Of a stretch of DNA of 27,396 bases, positions 7,504 through 15,060 are shown piece by piece. Location of the stretch: NCBI GenBank assembly GCA_050179645.1, contig JBFXEX010000084.1:1-27396 (forward strand). The letters run 5' to 3'. The translations under genes and the position numbers were made by a program. Each line of letters starts with the position of its first letter. The first letter of the stretch is position 1. The DNA comes from VAZQ01 sp050179645 (GTDB lineage: Bacteria; Pseudomonadota; Alphaproteobacteria; Rhizobiales; Xanthobacteraceae). The notes under the pieces are model-generated. The model was not told the origin of the DNA, made no database searches, and worked only from the letters and a program-made list of their open reading frames with translations.

Positions 7504-7597
7504 CGTCATTGCCGGGCTCGACCCGGCAATCCATCTCGCGTCGCCACAAGTCATTGCGCGAAGAAGATGGATGCCCGGGTCAGGCCCGGGCACGACG
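7504..7597. repeat. Pair of inverted REP-like palindromic elements
   Basis: Element A (7504-7535) contains TTGCCGGG-CTCGA-CCCGGCAA flanked by CGTCA and CCATC. Element B (7568-7597) contains GCCCGGG-TCAG-GCCCGGGC and is in opposite orientation, flanked by GATGG and CGACG. The two face each other across about 32 bp, like a BIME pair. Elements of this type are dispersed in Rhizobiales genomes. They lie in the leader of the polyferredoxin gene, so transcripts may fold strongly here. Confidence 0.75.
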
Positions 7598-7631
7598 GAG
7601 GAAAGGCCACGGCCTACATGCCGGAGACCCG

Positions 7632-9662
7632 ATGGCCGAGAGCCCGCGTACCGTCCTGATCTGCTCGTGCGAAGACACGATGCCGCTCGACATCGGCGCG
7701 GTCGCGCGCGCCTGCCGCGGCGCCAGTGTGGTTGCGGGGCGCCAGCTCTGCCGCGCCGAGCTCGAGCGCTTCCGCACCATTGCGGGCGACGACACGCCGC
7801 TCACCGTCGCCTGCACCCAGGAGGCGCCGCTGTTCTCCGAACTGAGCGAGAACCGCGAGACCGCGATCCAGTTCGCCAACATCCGCGAGACCGCCGGCTG
7901 GTCGGGCGACGCGGCGCGCGCCGGCCCGAAGATGGCAGCACTCTTAGCTGCCGCCGCCGAGCCCGCGCCCGACGTGCCGTTCGTCAGCTACACCAGCGAA
8001 GGCGTCGTGCTGATCTACGGCCGCGACGAACGCGCGATCGAGGCCGCCGTGCTGCTCAAGGATCATCTCAACGTCACCGTGCTGATCAAGCCGCCGGCCG
8101 ACGTGATGCCACCGGGCACGACCGATTTCCCGGTGGTGAAAGGCACCATTCGCCAGGCCAAGGGCTATCTGGGCGCATTCGAGGTCGTGGTCGACGACTA
8201 TGCGCAGCCGGCGCCGTCGTCGCGCGGCGTATTGACGTTCGGTCCGCCAAAGAACAACGCGGTGTCGCGCTGCGATCTGGTGCTCGATCTCTCCGGCGGC
8301 ACACCGCTGTTCAGCGCGCACGACCTGCGCGAAGGCTATCTGCGGGCCGATCCGGCCGACGCGGCCGCGACGATGCGTGCGGTGTTGAAGGCGCGCGATC
8401 TCACCGGCACGTTCGACAAGCCGCGCTATGTCGACTTCACCGCGGACATCTGCGCGCACTCCCGCTCGAAGATCGTCGGCTGCAACCGCTGCCTCGATCT
8501 GTGCCCGACCGGCGCGATTGCGCCCGCCGGCAATCACGTCGCGATCGACGCCCACATCTGCGCCGGTTGCGGCCAATGCGCCGCGGTCTGTCCGACCGGC
8601 GCGGCGTCCTACGCCTTACCGCCGGCCGATACGCTCATGCGCCGCCTGCGCGCGCTGCTCACCGCTTATCGTGAAGCAGGAGGCACGGAGCCGGTGGTGA
8701 TGCTGCATGACGACGCGCACGGCACGCCGACGATCGATGCGCTGGCGCGGTTCGGCGATGGCCTGCCGGCGAACGTGCTGCCGCTCGCCGTCAACGAGGT
8801 GACGCAGGTCGGCATCGAGACCATTGCGGCGGCGTTCGCGTATGGCGCGATGGCGGTGCGGCTTCTCGTCCGCGCCAAGCCCCGCCACGACGTGACCGGG
8901 CTCGTCCGCACGCTGGAACTTGCCGAACCGATCCTGACCGGGCTCGGCTTCGCGGCCGGCAGCGCCACCACGATCGAGACCGACGATCCCGATGCGCTGC
9001 TCGAGGCGCTGCGCGCCATCGCGCCGGGGCCGACTGCGCCGCAGCCGGCGAGCTTCTCGGCCGTGGGCGGCAAGCGCGACGTGATGCGTCTCGCCTTGCG
9101 CGAACTGCACCGCGCCGCGCCCGCGCCGGTCGATGTCATCGCGCTGCCGAAGGGCGCGCCGTTCGGCACCGTCGAGGTCAAGGTCGAGGGCTGCACGCTC
9201 TGCCTCGCCTGCGTGTCGGCGTGTCCGACCGGCGCGCTGCTCGACGATCCCGAGCGGCCGATGCTGCGGTTTGCCGAGGATGCCTGCGTGCAATGCGGGC
9301 TGTGCCAGGCGACCTGCCCCGAGAAGGTGGTTTCGCTGACGCCCCAACTCGACTTCCGAGCCGCCACCGCGCAGGCGCGCACGATCAAGCAGGAGGAGCC
9401 GTTCCACTGCATCCGCTGCGACAAGCCGTTCGGCGTCAAGAGCACGATCGAGCGCGTGATGGCCAAGCTCGAAGGCAAGCACTGGATGTACCAGGGCTCG
9501 GCGCAGCGCCTTGAGGTGCTCAAGATGTGCGAGGACTGCCGGGTGATCGCCGCCACCGAAGCCGACTTCGACCCCTACGGCGCGCCACCGCGCCCGAAGG
9601 TGCGCACGACGGAGGACTATCTGCGCGAGCGCGAGGAGGACGAGCGGAAGGGGGAGCAGTAA
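7632..9662 (+). CDS. Polyferredoxin of the formate dehydrogenase locus (four [4Fe-4S] motifs)
   Basis: A 676-residue cytoplasmic iron-sulfur protein starting at ATG 7632 with GGAGA 4 nt upstream. The N-terminus has ICSCE (Cys11, Cys13) plus Cys28, Cys40 and Cys61, reminiscent of the first segment of Qmo/Hdr-type subunits. Four ferredoxin-type clusters follow. The first set is C284-x2-C287-x3-C291, with C274, plus C310-x2-C313-x2-C316-x3-C320. The second set is C521-x2-C524-x2-C527-x3-C531 and C552-x2-C555-x2-C558-x3-C562. The C-terminus has paired CxxC motifs (593/596 and 633/636), a likely zinc or rubredoxin-like site. There is no Tat signal. It is divergent from the accessory genes, sharing a 240-bp control region. 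Its role is probably electron transfer with FDH or in its maturation; the partner is unproven. No stop or frameshift interrupts it. Confidence 0.9.
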   Translation: MAESPRTVLICSCEDTMPLDIGAVARACRGASVVAGRQLCRAELERFRTIAGDDTPLTVACTQEAPLFSELSENRETAIQFANIRETAGWSGDAARAGPKMAALLAAAAEPAPDVPFVSYTSEGVVLIYGRDERAIEAAVLLKDHLNVTVLIKPPADVMPPGTTDFPVVKGTIRQAKGYLGAFEVVVDDYAQPAPSSRGVLTFGPPKNNAVSRCDLVLDLSGGTPLFSAHDLREGYLRADPADAAATMRAVLKARDLTGTFDKPRYVDFTADICAHSRSKIVGCNRCLDLCPTGAIAPAGNHVAIDAHICAGCGQCAAVCPTGAASYALPPADTLMRRLRALLTAYREAGGTEPVVMLHDDAHGTPTIDALARFGDGLPANVLPLAVNEVTQVGIETIAAAFAYGAMAVRLLVRAKPRHDVTGLVRTLELAEPILTGLGFAAGSATTIETDDPDALLEALRAIAPGPTAPQPASFSAVGGKRDVMRLALRELHRAAPAPVDVIALPKGAPFGTVEVKVEGCTLCLACVSACPTGALLDDPERPMLRFAEDACVQCGLCQATCPEKVVSLTPQLDFRAATAQARTIKQEEPFHCIRCDKPFGVKSTIERVMAKLEGKHWMYQGSAQRLEVLKMCEDCRVIAATEADFDPYGAPPRPKVRTTEDYLREREEDERKGEQ

Positions 9663-9676
9663 GGTAGGCGCGCCGA

Positions 9677-9688
9677 TTGCACGTGCAA
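9677..9688. repeat. 12-bp perfect palindrome downstream of the polyferredoxin
   Basis: TTGCACGTGCAA lies 15 nt after the polyferredoxin stop in the convergent gap. A second weak hairpin, GAGATC-AATAC-GATCTC, is at 9747-9763. Neither has a following T-run, so they are at best weak terminators or protein-binding sites. Confidence 0.4.
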
Positions 9689-9787
9689 CGGAATGCCGGC
9701 GCCACTGCTCTTGCGGTCTGCACCCGGTCCTGCGCCGTCTTACAGAGAGATCAATACGATCTCGCTACGTCACTCATCGGCCCAGTC

Positions 9788-11053
9788 CTATTCCACGCTC
9801 GCCGGCATCTTGGCGACCGACATCAACGGTTGGGCAACCTGATCGAGAAGCTGACCGGCATTCTGCTCCTCGCCGAGTGACATGGTGAGAAGCTGGACGA
9901 TCGCCGGTTGACGCAACTGCAAGGCCAAATTTCGCGCCGACGTGTAGGCGGCAATTTCATAATGCTCGACCCTTTGAGCGGCGCCGATCAAAGCGAGATC
10001 GGCAGGAGCGTCATCCTTTTTCTTGCCCTCGCTTATTACGTCGTCGCCTTCCTCGATGAGCCCCGCCATTCCCTTGCAGGGTTTGGCGCGCGCTGTCGCT
10101 CCCAGGAGCTGGAGGCTTTCGTTCAGCCGCTCGACCTGCGCCTCCGTCTCTTGAAGGTGGGTTTCCATCAGTGACTGGAGCTGGGTGGAGCGCGCCGCCT
10201 TCGCCATTTTCGGCAGAGCCTTCAGAAGCTGCTTCTCGGCATGCAGGATGTCCCGCAACTGATCGATCAAAAGCGCCTCGATCGGCTCAGATTCGGCCGG
10301 ATCGGAGCTTTCCGCGTGGATCGACGGTGCGTCGGTGGTGCCGTTGAAATCTTGAAACGCCGGCGCTTCGACAAACTCCCAGGGCTCGCCCTCATTCCAC
10401 GGCCCGCGCGCATCGACCTCGCCGTGATCTCCCTCGCCGGTCGAATCGTTGAAGAACTGATCCACCAGCTTCGGCGTCGGTGCGATTTTCCCGATGCTGA
10501 AAGGCGGTTTGCCCATGCTCTCCAACGCCGCCGTGAACGCGCGCATATGCGTAATCTCGCGGGTCATCAGGAACTGCAGGGCGTCCTTGGTTCCGGCGTC
10601 GCGGCAGAAGTTGATGAGGCGCTCGTAAACGATCTTGGCTCGTGCCTCCGCGGCAATGTTGCTGCGCAAGTCGACATCCAGTTCGCCGGTAATCTTGAGG
10701 TAATCGGCGGTCCACGCATTGCCCATCGAGTTGAACAGGTTCACGCCGCCACCGCCGGCGATTGCGATCAACGGATCGAGTTCGGCTTCCTCCCGAACCG
10801 ATTTCAACGGCTTAAGGTGCATCCGCGCCAAGGTACCGACGATCTCAAGGTGGCTCAGTTCCTCGGTGCCAATATCCATCAGCAAATCTTTTCGTGCGGG
10901 ATCGTCGCAATTCAGACCCTGAATCGAATACTGCATGGCGGCCGCAAGTTCCCCGTTCGCACCTCCGAACTGCTCAAGCAGCATGTTGCCGAACGCGGGA
11001 TCCGGTTCGTCCACCCGAACGGTGTACATCAGCTTCTTGACGTGGTGATACAT
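9788..11053 (-). CDS. Manganese catalase fused to a DUF892 (YciE/YciF) ferritin-like domain
   Basis: A 421-residue cytoplasmic protein starting at ATG 11053 (AGAAGG 7 nt upstream). Residues 1-230 are a complete dimanganese catalase, which splits hydrogen peroxide. The expected ligands are visible as Glu35, Glu65, His68 (EELSH), Glu136 and His169, and the family tail RGPWNEGEPWEF is at 216-227. After an acidic linker (230-256), residues 258-415 form a DUF892 four-helix ferritin-like domain: LIDQLRDILHAEKQLLKALPKM, ETHLQETEAQVERL, RVEHYEIAAY and LGEEQNA supply its metal-ligand pattern. Ordinary Mn catalases end near residue 270-300, so this is a true fusion, in frame and without a gap. A DedA-type gene precedes it by 132 bp on the same strand. 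A combined peroxide and metal-stress role is likely. Confidence 0.9.
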   Translation of the reverse strand: MYHHVKKLMYTVRVDEPDPAFGNMLLEQFGGANGELAAAMQYSIQGLNCDDPARKDLLMDIGTEELSHLEIVGTLARMHLKPLKSVREEAELDPLIAIAGGGGVNLFNSMGNAWTADYLKITGELDVDLRSNIAAEARAKIVYERLINFCRDAGTKDALQFLMTREITHMRAFTAALESMGKPPFSIGKIAPTPKLVDQFFNDSTGEGDHGEVDARGPWNEGEPWEFVEAPAFQDFNGTTDAPSIHAESSDPAESEPIEALLIDQLRDILHAEKQLLKALPKMAKAARSTQLQSLMETHLQETEAQVERLNESLQLLGATARAKPCKGMAGLIEEGDDVISEGKKKDDAPADLALIGAAQRVEHYEIAAYTSARNLALQLRQPAIVQLLTMSLGEEQNAGQLLDQVAQPLMSVAKMPASVE

Positions 11054-11185
11054 GAGAAACCTTCTGCTGCTCGGATGGAGGCCGCCAACGGCGCGTCGGC
11101 TGTTGGTCCGATAAGCGATGAAGGTGATCGACGTTCCGCGCGACGCGCAAAATTTCGAGCGCCACCACTGAATACTTTGCGCGCT

Positions 11186-11773
11186 TCAGCTTCGCTCGAC
11201 GACGCGCTCCAGCTTCTTGCTTAAGATCCAGGAGAGGCCGAGGAACACCACCAGCATCACGACGCCGAGCGCCGACGAGGCGTCGTTCATGAGCTTTTCC
11301 GAGACTTGGCCGAACGCATAGCCGGCCGACACGACGATGCCGGCCCACAGCCCCGCGGCAACGAAGTTGAGCGCCAGGAAGGTCGACCAGGACAGTTGCG
11401 ACATGCCGTAGGCAAAGCCCGCGACCCCGCGAATGCCGTGCGGATAGCGACTGAAGAGGATCATCCAGCCGTAGTGACGGTCGGCCAGCCTGGCCGCGGT
11501 CTGAATGGCGCGTTCGAGCCGTGGAAAGGATCGGAACCAGCGCGTGCCATAGCGGCGCCCGATCCAGAAGCGGATCACGTCGCCGGCGAAGCTGCCAAAC
11601 CAGAAGACCCCGATGAGCGTGGCATAGTTCAACGCACCCGATGCCGCGGCATAGCCGGCGAACAGACCCAACAAGAGGCTGTGCGAGGACGCATAGGCGA
11701 ACATCAGGCTGTAAACGGCGTCGCCGTGCTGGCGGATGAGATCGAGGAACGAGGTCAGATCCGCCGGAAACAT
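11186..11773 (-). CDS. DedA/VTT-domain membrane protein
   Basis: The chosen start is ATG 11773, giving 195 residues and the natural opening MFPADLTSFLDLIRQHGDAVYSLMF; an upstream GTG at 11815 would add 14 arginine-rich residues. Several membrane segments are seen (about 17-60, 95-130, 135-160 and 170-187). The VTT/DedA signature region contains GSFAGDVIRFWIGRRYGTRWF, then FSRYPHGIRGVAGFAYGMSQLSWSTFL with the conserved arginines and glycine. DedA proteins act in the inner membrane in lipid-carrier flipping and proton-linked homeostasis. It is upstream of the fused Mn catalase on the same strand, with a 132-bp gap, so co-transcription is possible but not shown. Confidence 0.85.
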   Translation of the reverse strand: MFPADLTSFLDLIRQHGDAVYSLMFAYASSHSLLLGLFAGYAAASGALNYATLIGVFWFGSFAGDVIRFWIGRRYGTRWFRSFPRLERAIQTAARLADRHYGWMILFSRYPHGIRGVAGFAYGMSQLSWSTFLALNFVAAGLWAGIVVSAGYAFGQVSEKLMNDASSALGVVMLVVFLGLSWILSKKLERVVERS

Positions 11774-12203
11774 GACTACGCGCCTACCTCGGACGTTCCT
11801 CCCGGCTCGTGTCACATGTCCGGATCGGCATGAAGGCTACCACCTTGCCGGGTTTGAACGGAAGCGGACCGCCACCAGAGCGGGGGCCGGCAAAACAGGG
11901 GCGGCGCAATGTGCTGCTTATTGCGCCCTGCGCTTCATGCGATGCAGCCCCACATCGCGGCTGATTGTGGTCTATTGAGGCCTTGCCGAAACGCCGAACA
12001 CGATCGCGCGCCGCTTGCGAGAGGAACCGCAAAGCTCCGGAACAGCGGATGCCGATGGAGTTGCCGGCGCGGCCATACTCCGGAACTCACCGTGTCCGGC
12101 GCTCGAATGCATTGTGTCTACAGCGCACGCCTGCAGGCCTCAATGTGAGCGAGGCGTTCGAATTCGCTGCTCATGCGAGCGTAAATTTCTTGGCCAATTC
12201 TCA

Positions 12204-12209
12204 TATAAT
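12204..12209 (+). promoter_or_regulatory. Possible -10 element for the porin
   Basis: A perfect TATAAT in an AT-rich stretch about 225 bp upstream of the porin start. No good -35 box lies 16-18 bp before it, so the call is weak. If real, the porin mRNA has a leader of about 220 nt. Confidence 0.22.
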
Positions 12210-12392
12210 TTACGTAAAATTCCAATCTCGGGTTTTCGTTGATAAATCAAATAGATCCAACTTACGAGTATCATTTCCGCAACATCACTCGGAAACTGCT
12301 CCCGAAATAGTCACAAAAACCTTCCCTTCCCGGCCTCCTTCGCCTAGGTTTGTTTACGATGTTTTTACGTTAACGCTGCGTTGCCGTAAACG

Positions 12393-12406
12393 GGAGGGGG
12401 GCCTCC
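12393..12406 (+). promoter_or_regulatory. Leader hairpin before the porin ribosome site
   Basis: GGAGG and CCTCC form a 5-bp stem with loop GGGG, 30 nt upstream of the porin ATG. The CCTCC arm could alternatively pair with the porin Shine-Dalgarno GGGGGG at 12425-12430, so the two structures would exclude each other. Confidence 0.35.
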
Positions 12407-12435
12407 GGTGGCATCCGGCGAAATGGGGGGTTGAT

Positions 12436-13986
12436 ATGAAGATGGTGAAGCAACTTCTGCTGGGTACTGCCGCGGGCATGATCGCGGTGGCCGGGGCGCA
12501 GGCCGCTGATATGCCGGTCAAGGCCAAGCCGGTCGAATACGTCAAGATCTGCACCCTCTACGGGGCAGGCTTCTACTACATCCCGGGCACCGACACCTGC
12601 ATCAAGATCGGCGGTTACGTCCGTGTCCAGACCGACCTGCACGGCGGCGGCGGCGGTGTCGTCGACGGCTCGGGCCCGCAGATGACCAACCAGGCTCGGT
12701 TCACCCGCGACCTGACCAATGACATCAACTACCGGGTCCGCGGCGTCATCTCGATGGATGCCCGCACGCAGACCGACTACGGCACGTTGCGGTCGTACTT
12801 CCGCGCCGGCTGGGAAAACACCACGCCGAACAACACGGGCGGCGGCACCACGGCGAACCCGTTCTGGGATCGCGCCTTCATCCAGTTCGCCGGCTTCACG
12901 GTCGGTCGTGCGCAGTCGTTCTACGACGGCTTCACCTTCGGTGGTGCCTATTCGTACCTGAACGTCCGCGAAGGCGGCGACACCGGTGCCACCGGTCAGA
13001 ACCTCTGGGCCTACACGGTTCAGTTCGGCAACGGCGTGTCCTACTCGGTGTCGCTGGAAGACCCGGCCACCAAGCGGGGTGCGGTGGTTGACAATACCTG
13101 CGCCAACTTCTTCGGTAATACCGCTCCGGTGTCGGATGCCGCGCATCATGGACAAACCGCCTGCGGGACGACCGGGCAATTCGGCTTCCGGGTTCCGGAC
13201 ATCATCACCAACCTGCGCGTCGATCAGGCCTGGGGTTATGTCGGTGTCTCGACTGCGATCCACGAGGCGAGCGGCGCCTACTACGGCACGCCGAACAACA
13301 TCAACAACGGCCACCCGGCCGACAAGTATGGCTGGGCGGTGTCGGCCTTCGGCCTGTTGAACCTTCAGGGTGGCGACATCATCGGTGTCAACTTTTCGAC
13401 AGGGCGCGGCGCAGTCCACTACACCACCAACTCGTCCTGGTGGCAGTACTACGAGAACTCCAACAGCCGCGCGATGGGCTGGGTGGCTGACGGCATCTTC
13501 GGCACCGGCACCGACGTCGAACTGACCGAGTCCTGGAGCGTCGTCGCCGGCTACCAGCACATCTGGGGTGCGGCTGGCACCTTCGGCGGCAAGTGGCGGA
13601 CTTCGTTGTATGGCGGCTATGTCAGCATCCACTACAACGACCGGGCGACACAGCTGATCAACCAGTCGTTCGCGAACGGCGTCTGTAACGGCGGAGCTGG
13701 AACCGGGGTGCTGACAACGTTCAACCCGCAAGCCGGCAACAGCTGCAACCCGGACGTGAGCTGGTACCAGGTCGGTTCCCGGACCCAGTTCAACCCGGCG
13801 CCGCTGATGGATATCGGTCTTGACGTGTTCTACACCAAGATCAACTCGGCCTACGAAGGCCCGGTGAACTGGGTGGCGAACGGCTCGCGGCCGGCCTGCA
13901 CCAACTCGGCGATCCTCGGCTGCGACTTCGCCGACAAGGGTACGCTCACGGCGATCGTCCGCTGGCAGCGCAACTTCTATCCATGA
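12436..13986 (+). CDS. Omp2b/porin_2 family outer-membrane porin
   Basis: A 516-residue porin starting at ATG 12436, with a GGGGGG ribosome site 5 nt upstream. A Sec signal peptide (MKMVKQLLLGTAAGMIAVAGAQA, cut before ADMPVKAK) is followed by the alphaproteobacterial porin block YVKICTLYGAGFYYIPGTDTCIKIGGYVRVQ (about 35-65). The body alternates strands rich in Tyr, Trp and Gly. The chain ends AIVRWQRNFYP, the aromatic C-terminus needed for outer-membrane assembly. It forms a general diffusion channel for small hydrophilic solutes, probably trimeric. It stands alone, with a long AT-rich leader and five hairpins behind it. Codon usage is strongly biased to C- and G-ending codons (AAC, GGC, ACC), as expected for a highly expressed gene. 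Confidence 0.93.
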   Translation: MKMVKQLLLGTAAGMIAVAGAQAADMPVKAKPVEYVKICTLYGAGFYYIPGTDTCIKIGGYVRVQTDLHGGGGGVVDGSGPQMTNQARFTRDLTNDINYRVRGVISMDARTQTDYGTLRSYFRAGWENTTPNNTGGGTTANPFWDRAFIQFAGFTVGRAQSFYDGFTFGGAYSYLNVREGGDTGATGQNLWAYTVQFGNGVSYSVSLEDPATKRGAVVDNTCANFFGNTAPVSDAAHHGQTACGTTGQFGFRVPDIITNLRVDQAWGYVGVSTAIHEASGAYYGTPNNINNGHPADKYGWAVSAFGLLNLQGGDIIGVNFSTGRGAVHYTTNSSWWQYYENSNSRAMGWVADGIFGTGTDVELTESWSVVAGYQHIWGAAGTFGGKWRTSLYGGYVSIHYNDRATQLINQSFANGVCNGGAGTGVLTTFNPQAGNSCNPDVSWYQVGSRTQFNPAPLMDIGLDVFYTKINSAYEGPVNWVANGSRPACTNSAILGCDFADKGTLTAIVRWQRNFYP

Positions 13987-14007
13987 TCTGCTGAGAGATT
14001 ACGAGCG

Positions 14008-14167
14008 TCTCAACCTCCTGCCTCCCGCCGCTGCTCGGCGGGAGGTTCAACCTCCAACTCTCCTGCCGCTGCTCGGTGGGAGACTCGACAAACCTCTGCC
14101 GTGGCTCGCCGAGAGGTCCAAACCTCCAAGCCTCTCGACGATTTTCGGCGAAGGACTCAACCTTCAG
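14008..14167 (+). repeat. Tandem hairpin array downstream of the porin (units 1-4)
   Basis: Degenerate ~37-bp units each carry an inverted repeat and a linker resembling CTCAACCTCC. The stems start at 14021, 14059, 14093 and 14131. Unit 1 is a perfect 10-bp stem (CCTCCCGCCG) with loop CTGCT. Unit 2 keeps the same loop and a 10-bp stem with two G-U pairs. Unit 4 has a stem with one bulge and one mismatch, and unit 3 is the most decayed. A fifth unit at 14168 serves as the terminator. Confidence 0.85.
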
Positions 14168-14200
14168 CCTCCCGCCGATGCCCCGGCGGGAGGCGTTTTG
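14168..14200 (+). terminator. Intrinsic terminator of the porin (last hairpin of the array)
   Basis: A perfect 10-bp stem, CCTCCCGCCG (14168-14177) with CGGCGGGAGG (14184-14193), has a 6-nt loop and is followed by CGTTTTG. It is the only unit of the array with a T-run. It sits about 180 bp after the porin stop and just before the convergent SGNH-like gene. Confidence 0.8.
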
Positions 14201-14235
14201 ATTCCCACTATCGCTGGGTCAGCCGAGCGTCCCGT

Positions 14236-15060
14236 TCACTTCGGAGCGGGCTTCTGGCCGAGGTTCTTGAGGCCCTTGCCGAAGACGCCGAGCGCGATCG
14301 CGCGCGCCACGTACTGGGCCAGACAGTCGTAGCCGCCTTCCATCTGCGCAAGCTCGTCCGCCAGGGAATCGACCGCCACCTGCTCCGCCTGCGAGAGGAA
14401 CTTCATGGCTTCGTAACGGCGGATGATAATGACGTTTTGCTGCGCGGCGATCTTTCGCAACAATTCCCGCACGCTCTTGTAATGCTCGTCCTGCGCCATC
14501 GGGTGCACGAATTGCAGCCCCACCAGGACGACGTCGACCTTGTGCTCCTTCAGCCAGCGAACGGTGCTAGTGACGGTGTCCTCAAGCTGGTCGAGCGGCA
14601 CGGAAGCCAGTGCATCGTTGGTCCCGACCTGCCACAGCAGCAGGTTCGGCTCGGCCAGCGCGACCTCGGTCTTGATGCGCACGGCCGCGTCGGCGGCAAG
14701 CTCGCCCGAGACGCCACGATTGATGACGACGACATCGATGCCCTTGTTGGCCTGCTCCAGGAGCTTCTCGATCTGGTGGACGTAGCTTCCCGCACCGCGG
14801 CGGACGGCCGAAGCGCCGATCGCTAGAATGCGCAGCGCCTTTCCGTCGCGCAACGCGGCCGCGACGTTTTGCAGCGGGTGGTCGGTTGCAACGGTCAGGT
14901 CGGATATCTGGCAGGCCTTGGACAGCGGCGGCTGCGAGGAGGCCGGCTCCTGTGCCCGCACCGACGCCGAGCCGGCGCCGAACAGCATGGCGATCAGGAC
15001 GAGGGCGGGCTTGCCCCCGAAGCGGGTCTGCGTACGCGGTCGCGCCATTCGGACAGCCAT
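14236..15060 (-). CDS. SGNH/GDSL-hydrolase-like periplasmic protein, last catalytic block degenerate
   Basis: A 274-residue secreted protein; it could also start at ATG 15048. Residues 1-36 are a signal peptide with a basic start and hydrophobic core ending VRAQ. SGNH blocks are seen as ILAIGASAVRRG (78-89, Ser84 as the presumed nucleophile, with GAS instead of GDS), NRGVSGE (114-120) and WQVGTND (143-149). The usual final DxxH is absent: the matching segment reads YDCLAQY (244-250). It is therefore either a divergent esterase using another histidine (His186 is one candidate) or a non-catalytic relative. Its start overlaps the end of opgC by 67 bp, so the two are co-transcribed. Together they suggest modification of periplasmic glucans. 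Confidence 0.78.
   Translation of the reverse strand: MAVRMARPRTQTRFGGKPALVLIAMLFGAGSASVRAQEPASSQPPLSKACQISDLTVATDHPLQNVAAALRDGKALRILAIGASAVRRGAGSYVHQIEKLLEQANKGIDVVVINRGVSGELAADAAVRIKTEVALAEPNLLLWQVGTNDALASVPLDQLEDTVTSTVRWLKEHKVDVVLVGLQFVHPMAQDEHYKSVRELLRKIAAQQNVIIIRRYEAMKFLSQAEQVAVDSLADELAQMEGGYDCLAQYVARAIALGVFGKGLKNLGQKPAPK

Larger units (their letters stand above)
11774..12435. other. Long intergenic region, DedA to porin
   Basis: Short open frames here have no recognisable protein character. From about 12180 the composition shifts to AT-rich with TATAAT at 12204-12209 and a 10-bp palindrome TTTACGTAAA at 12209-12218. Just before the porin there is GTTTACG (12352-12358) inverted as CGTAAAC (12385-12391) around CGTTAACG, then a GGAGG-GGGG-CCTCC hairpin at 12393-12406. 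This is probably the long leader and control region of the porin. Confidence 0.6.

Noticed and set aside
7393..7593. Longer N-terminus for the ligase-like protein
   Set aside because: The extension translates the palindromic repeats (PGPDPGIHLL...), typical of non-coding repeat DNA.
7374..7631. Longer N-terminus for the polyferredoxin
   Set aside because: The extension crosses the same repeats; ATG 7632 has its own ribosome site and begins the conserved N-terminus.
12370..13731. A 453-codon minus-strand frame opposite the porin
   Set aside because: No domain is recognisable, and the porin frame carries a signal peptide and complete family motifs.
14008..14200. CRISPR array
   Set aside because: Units are short, degenerate and self-complementary, with no unique spacers of constant length and no cas genes.
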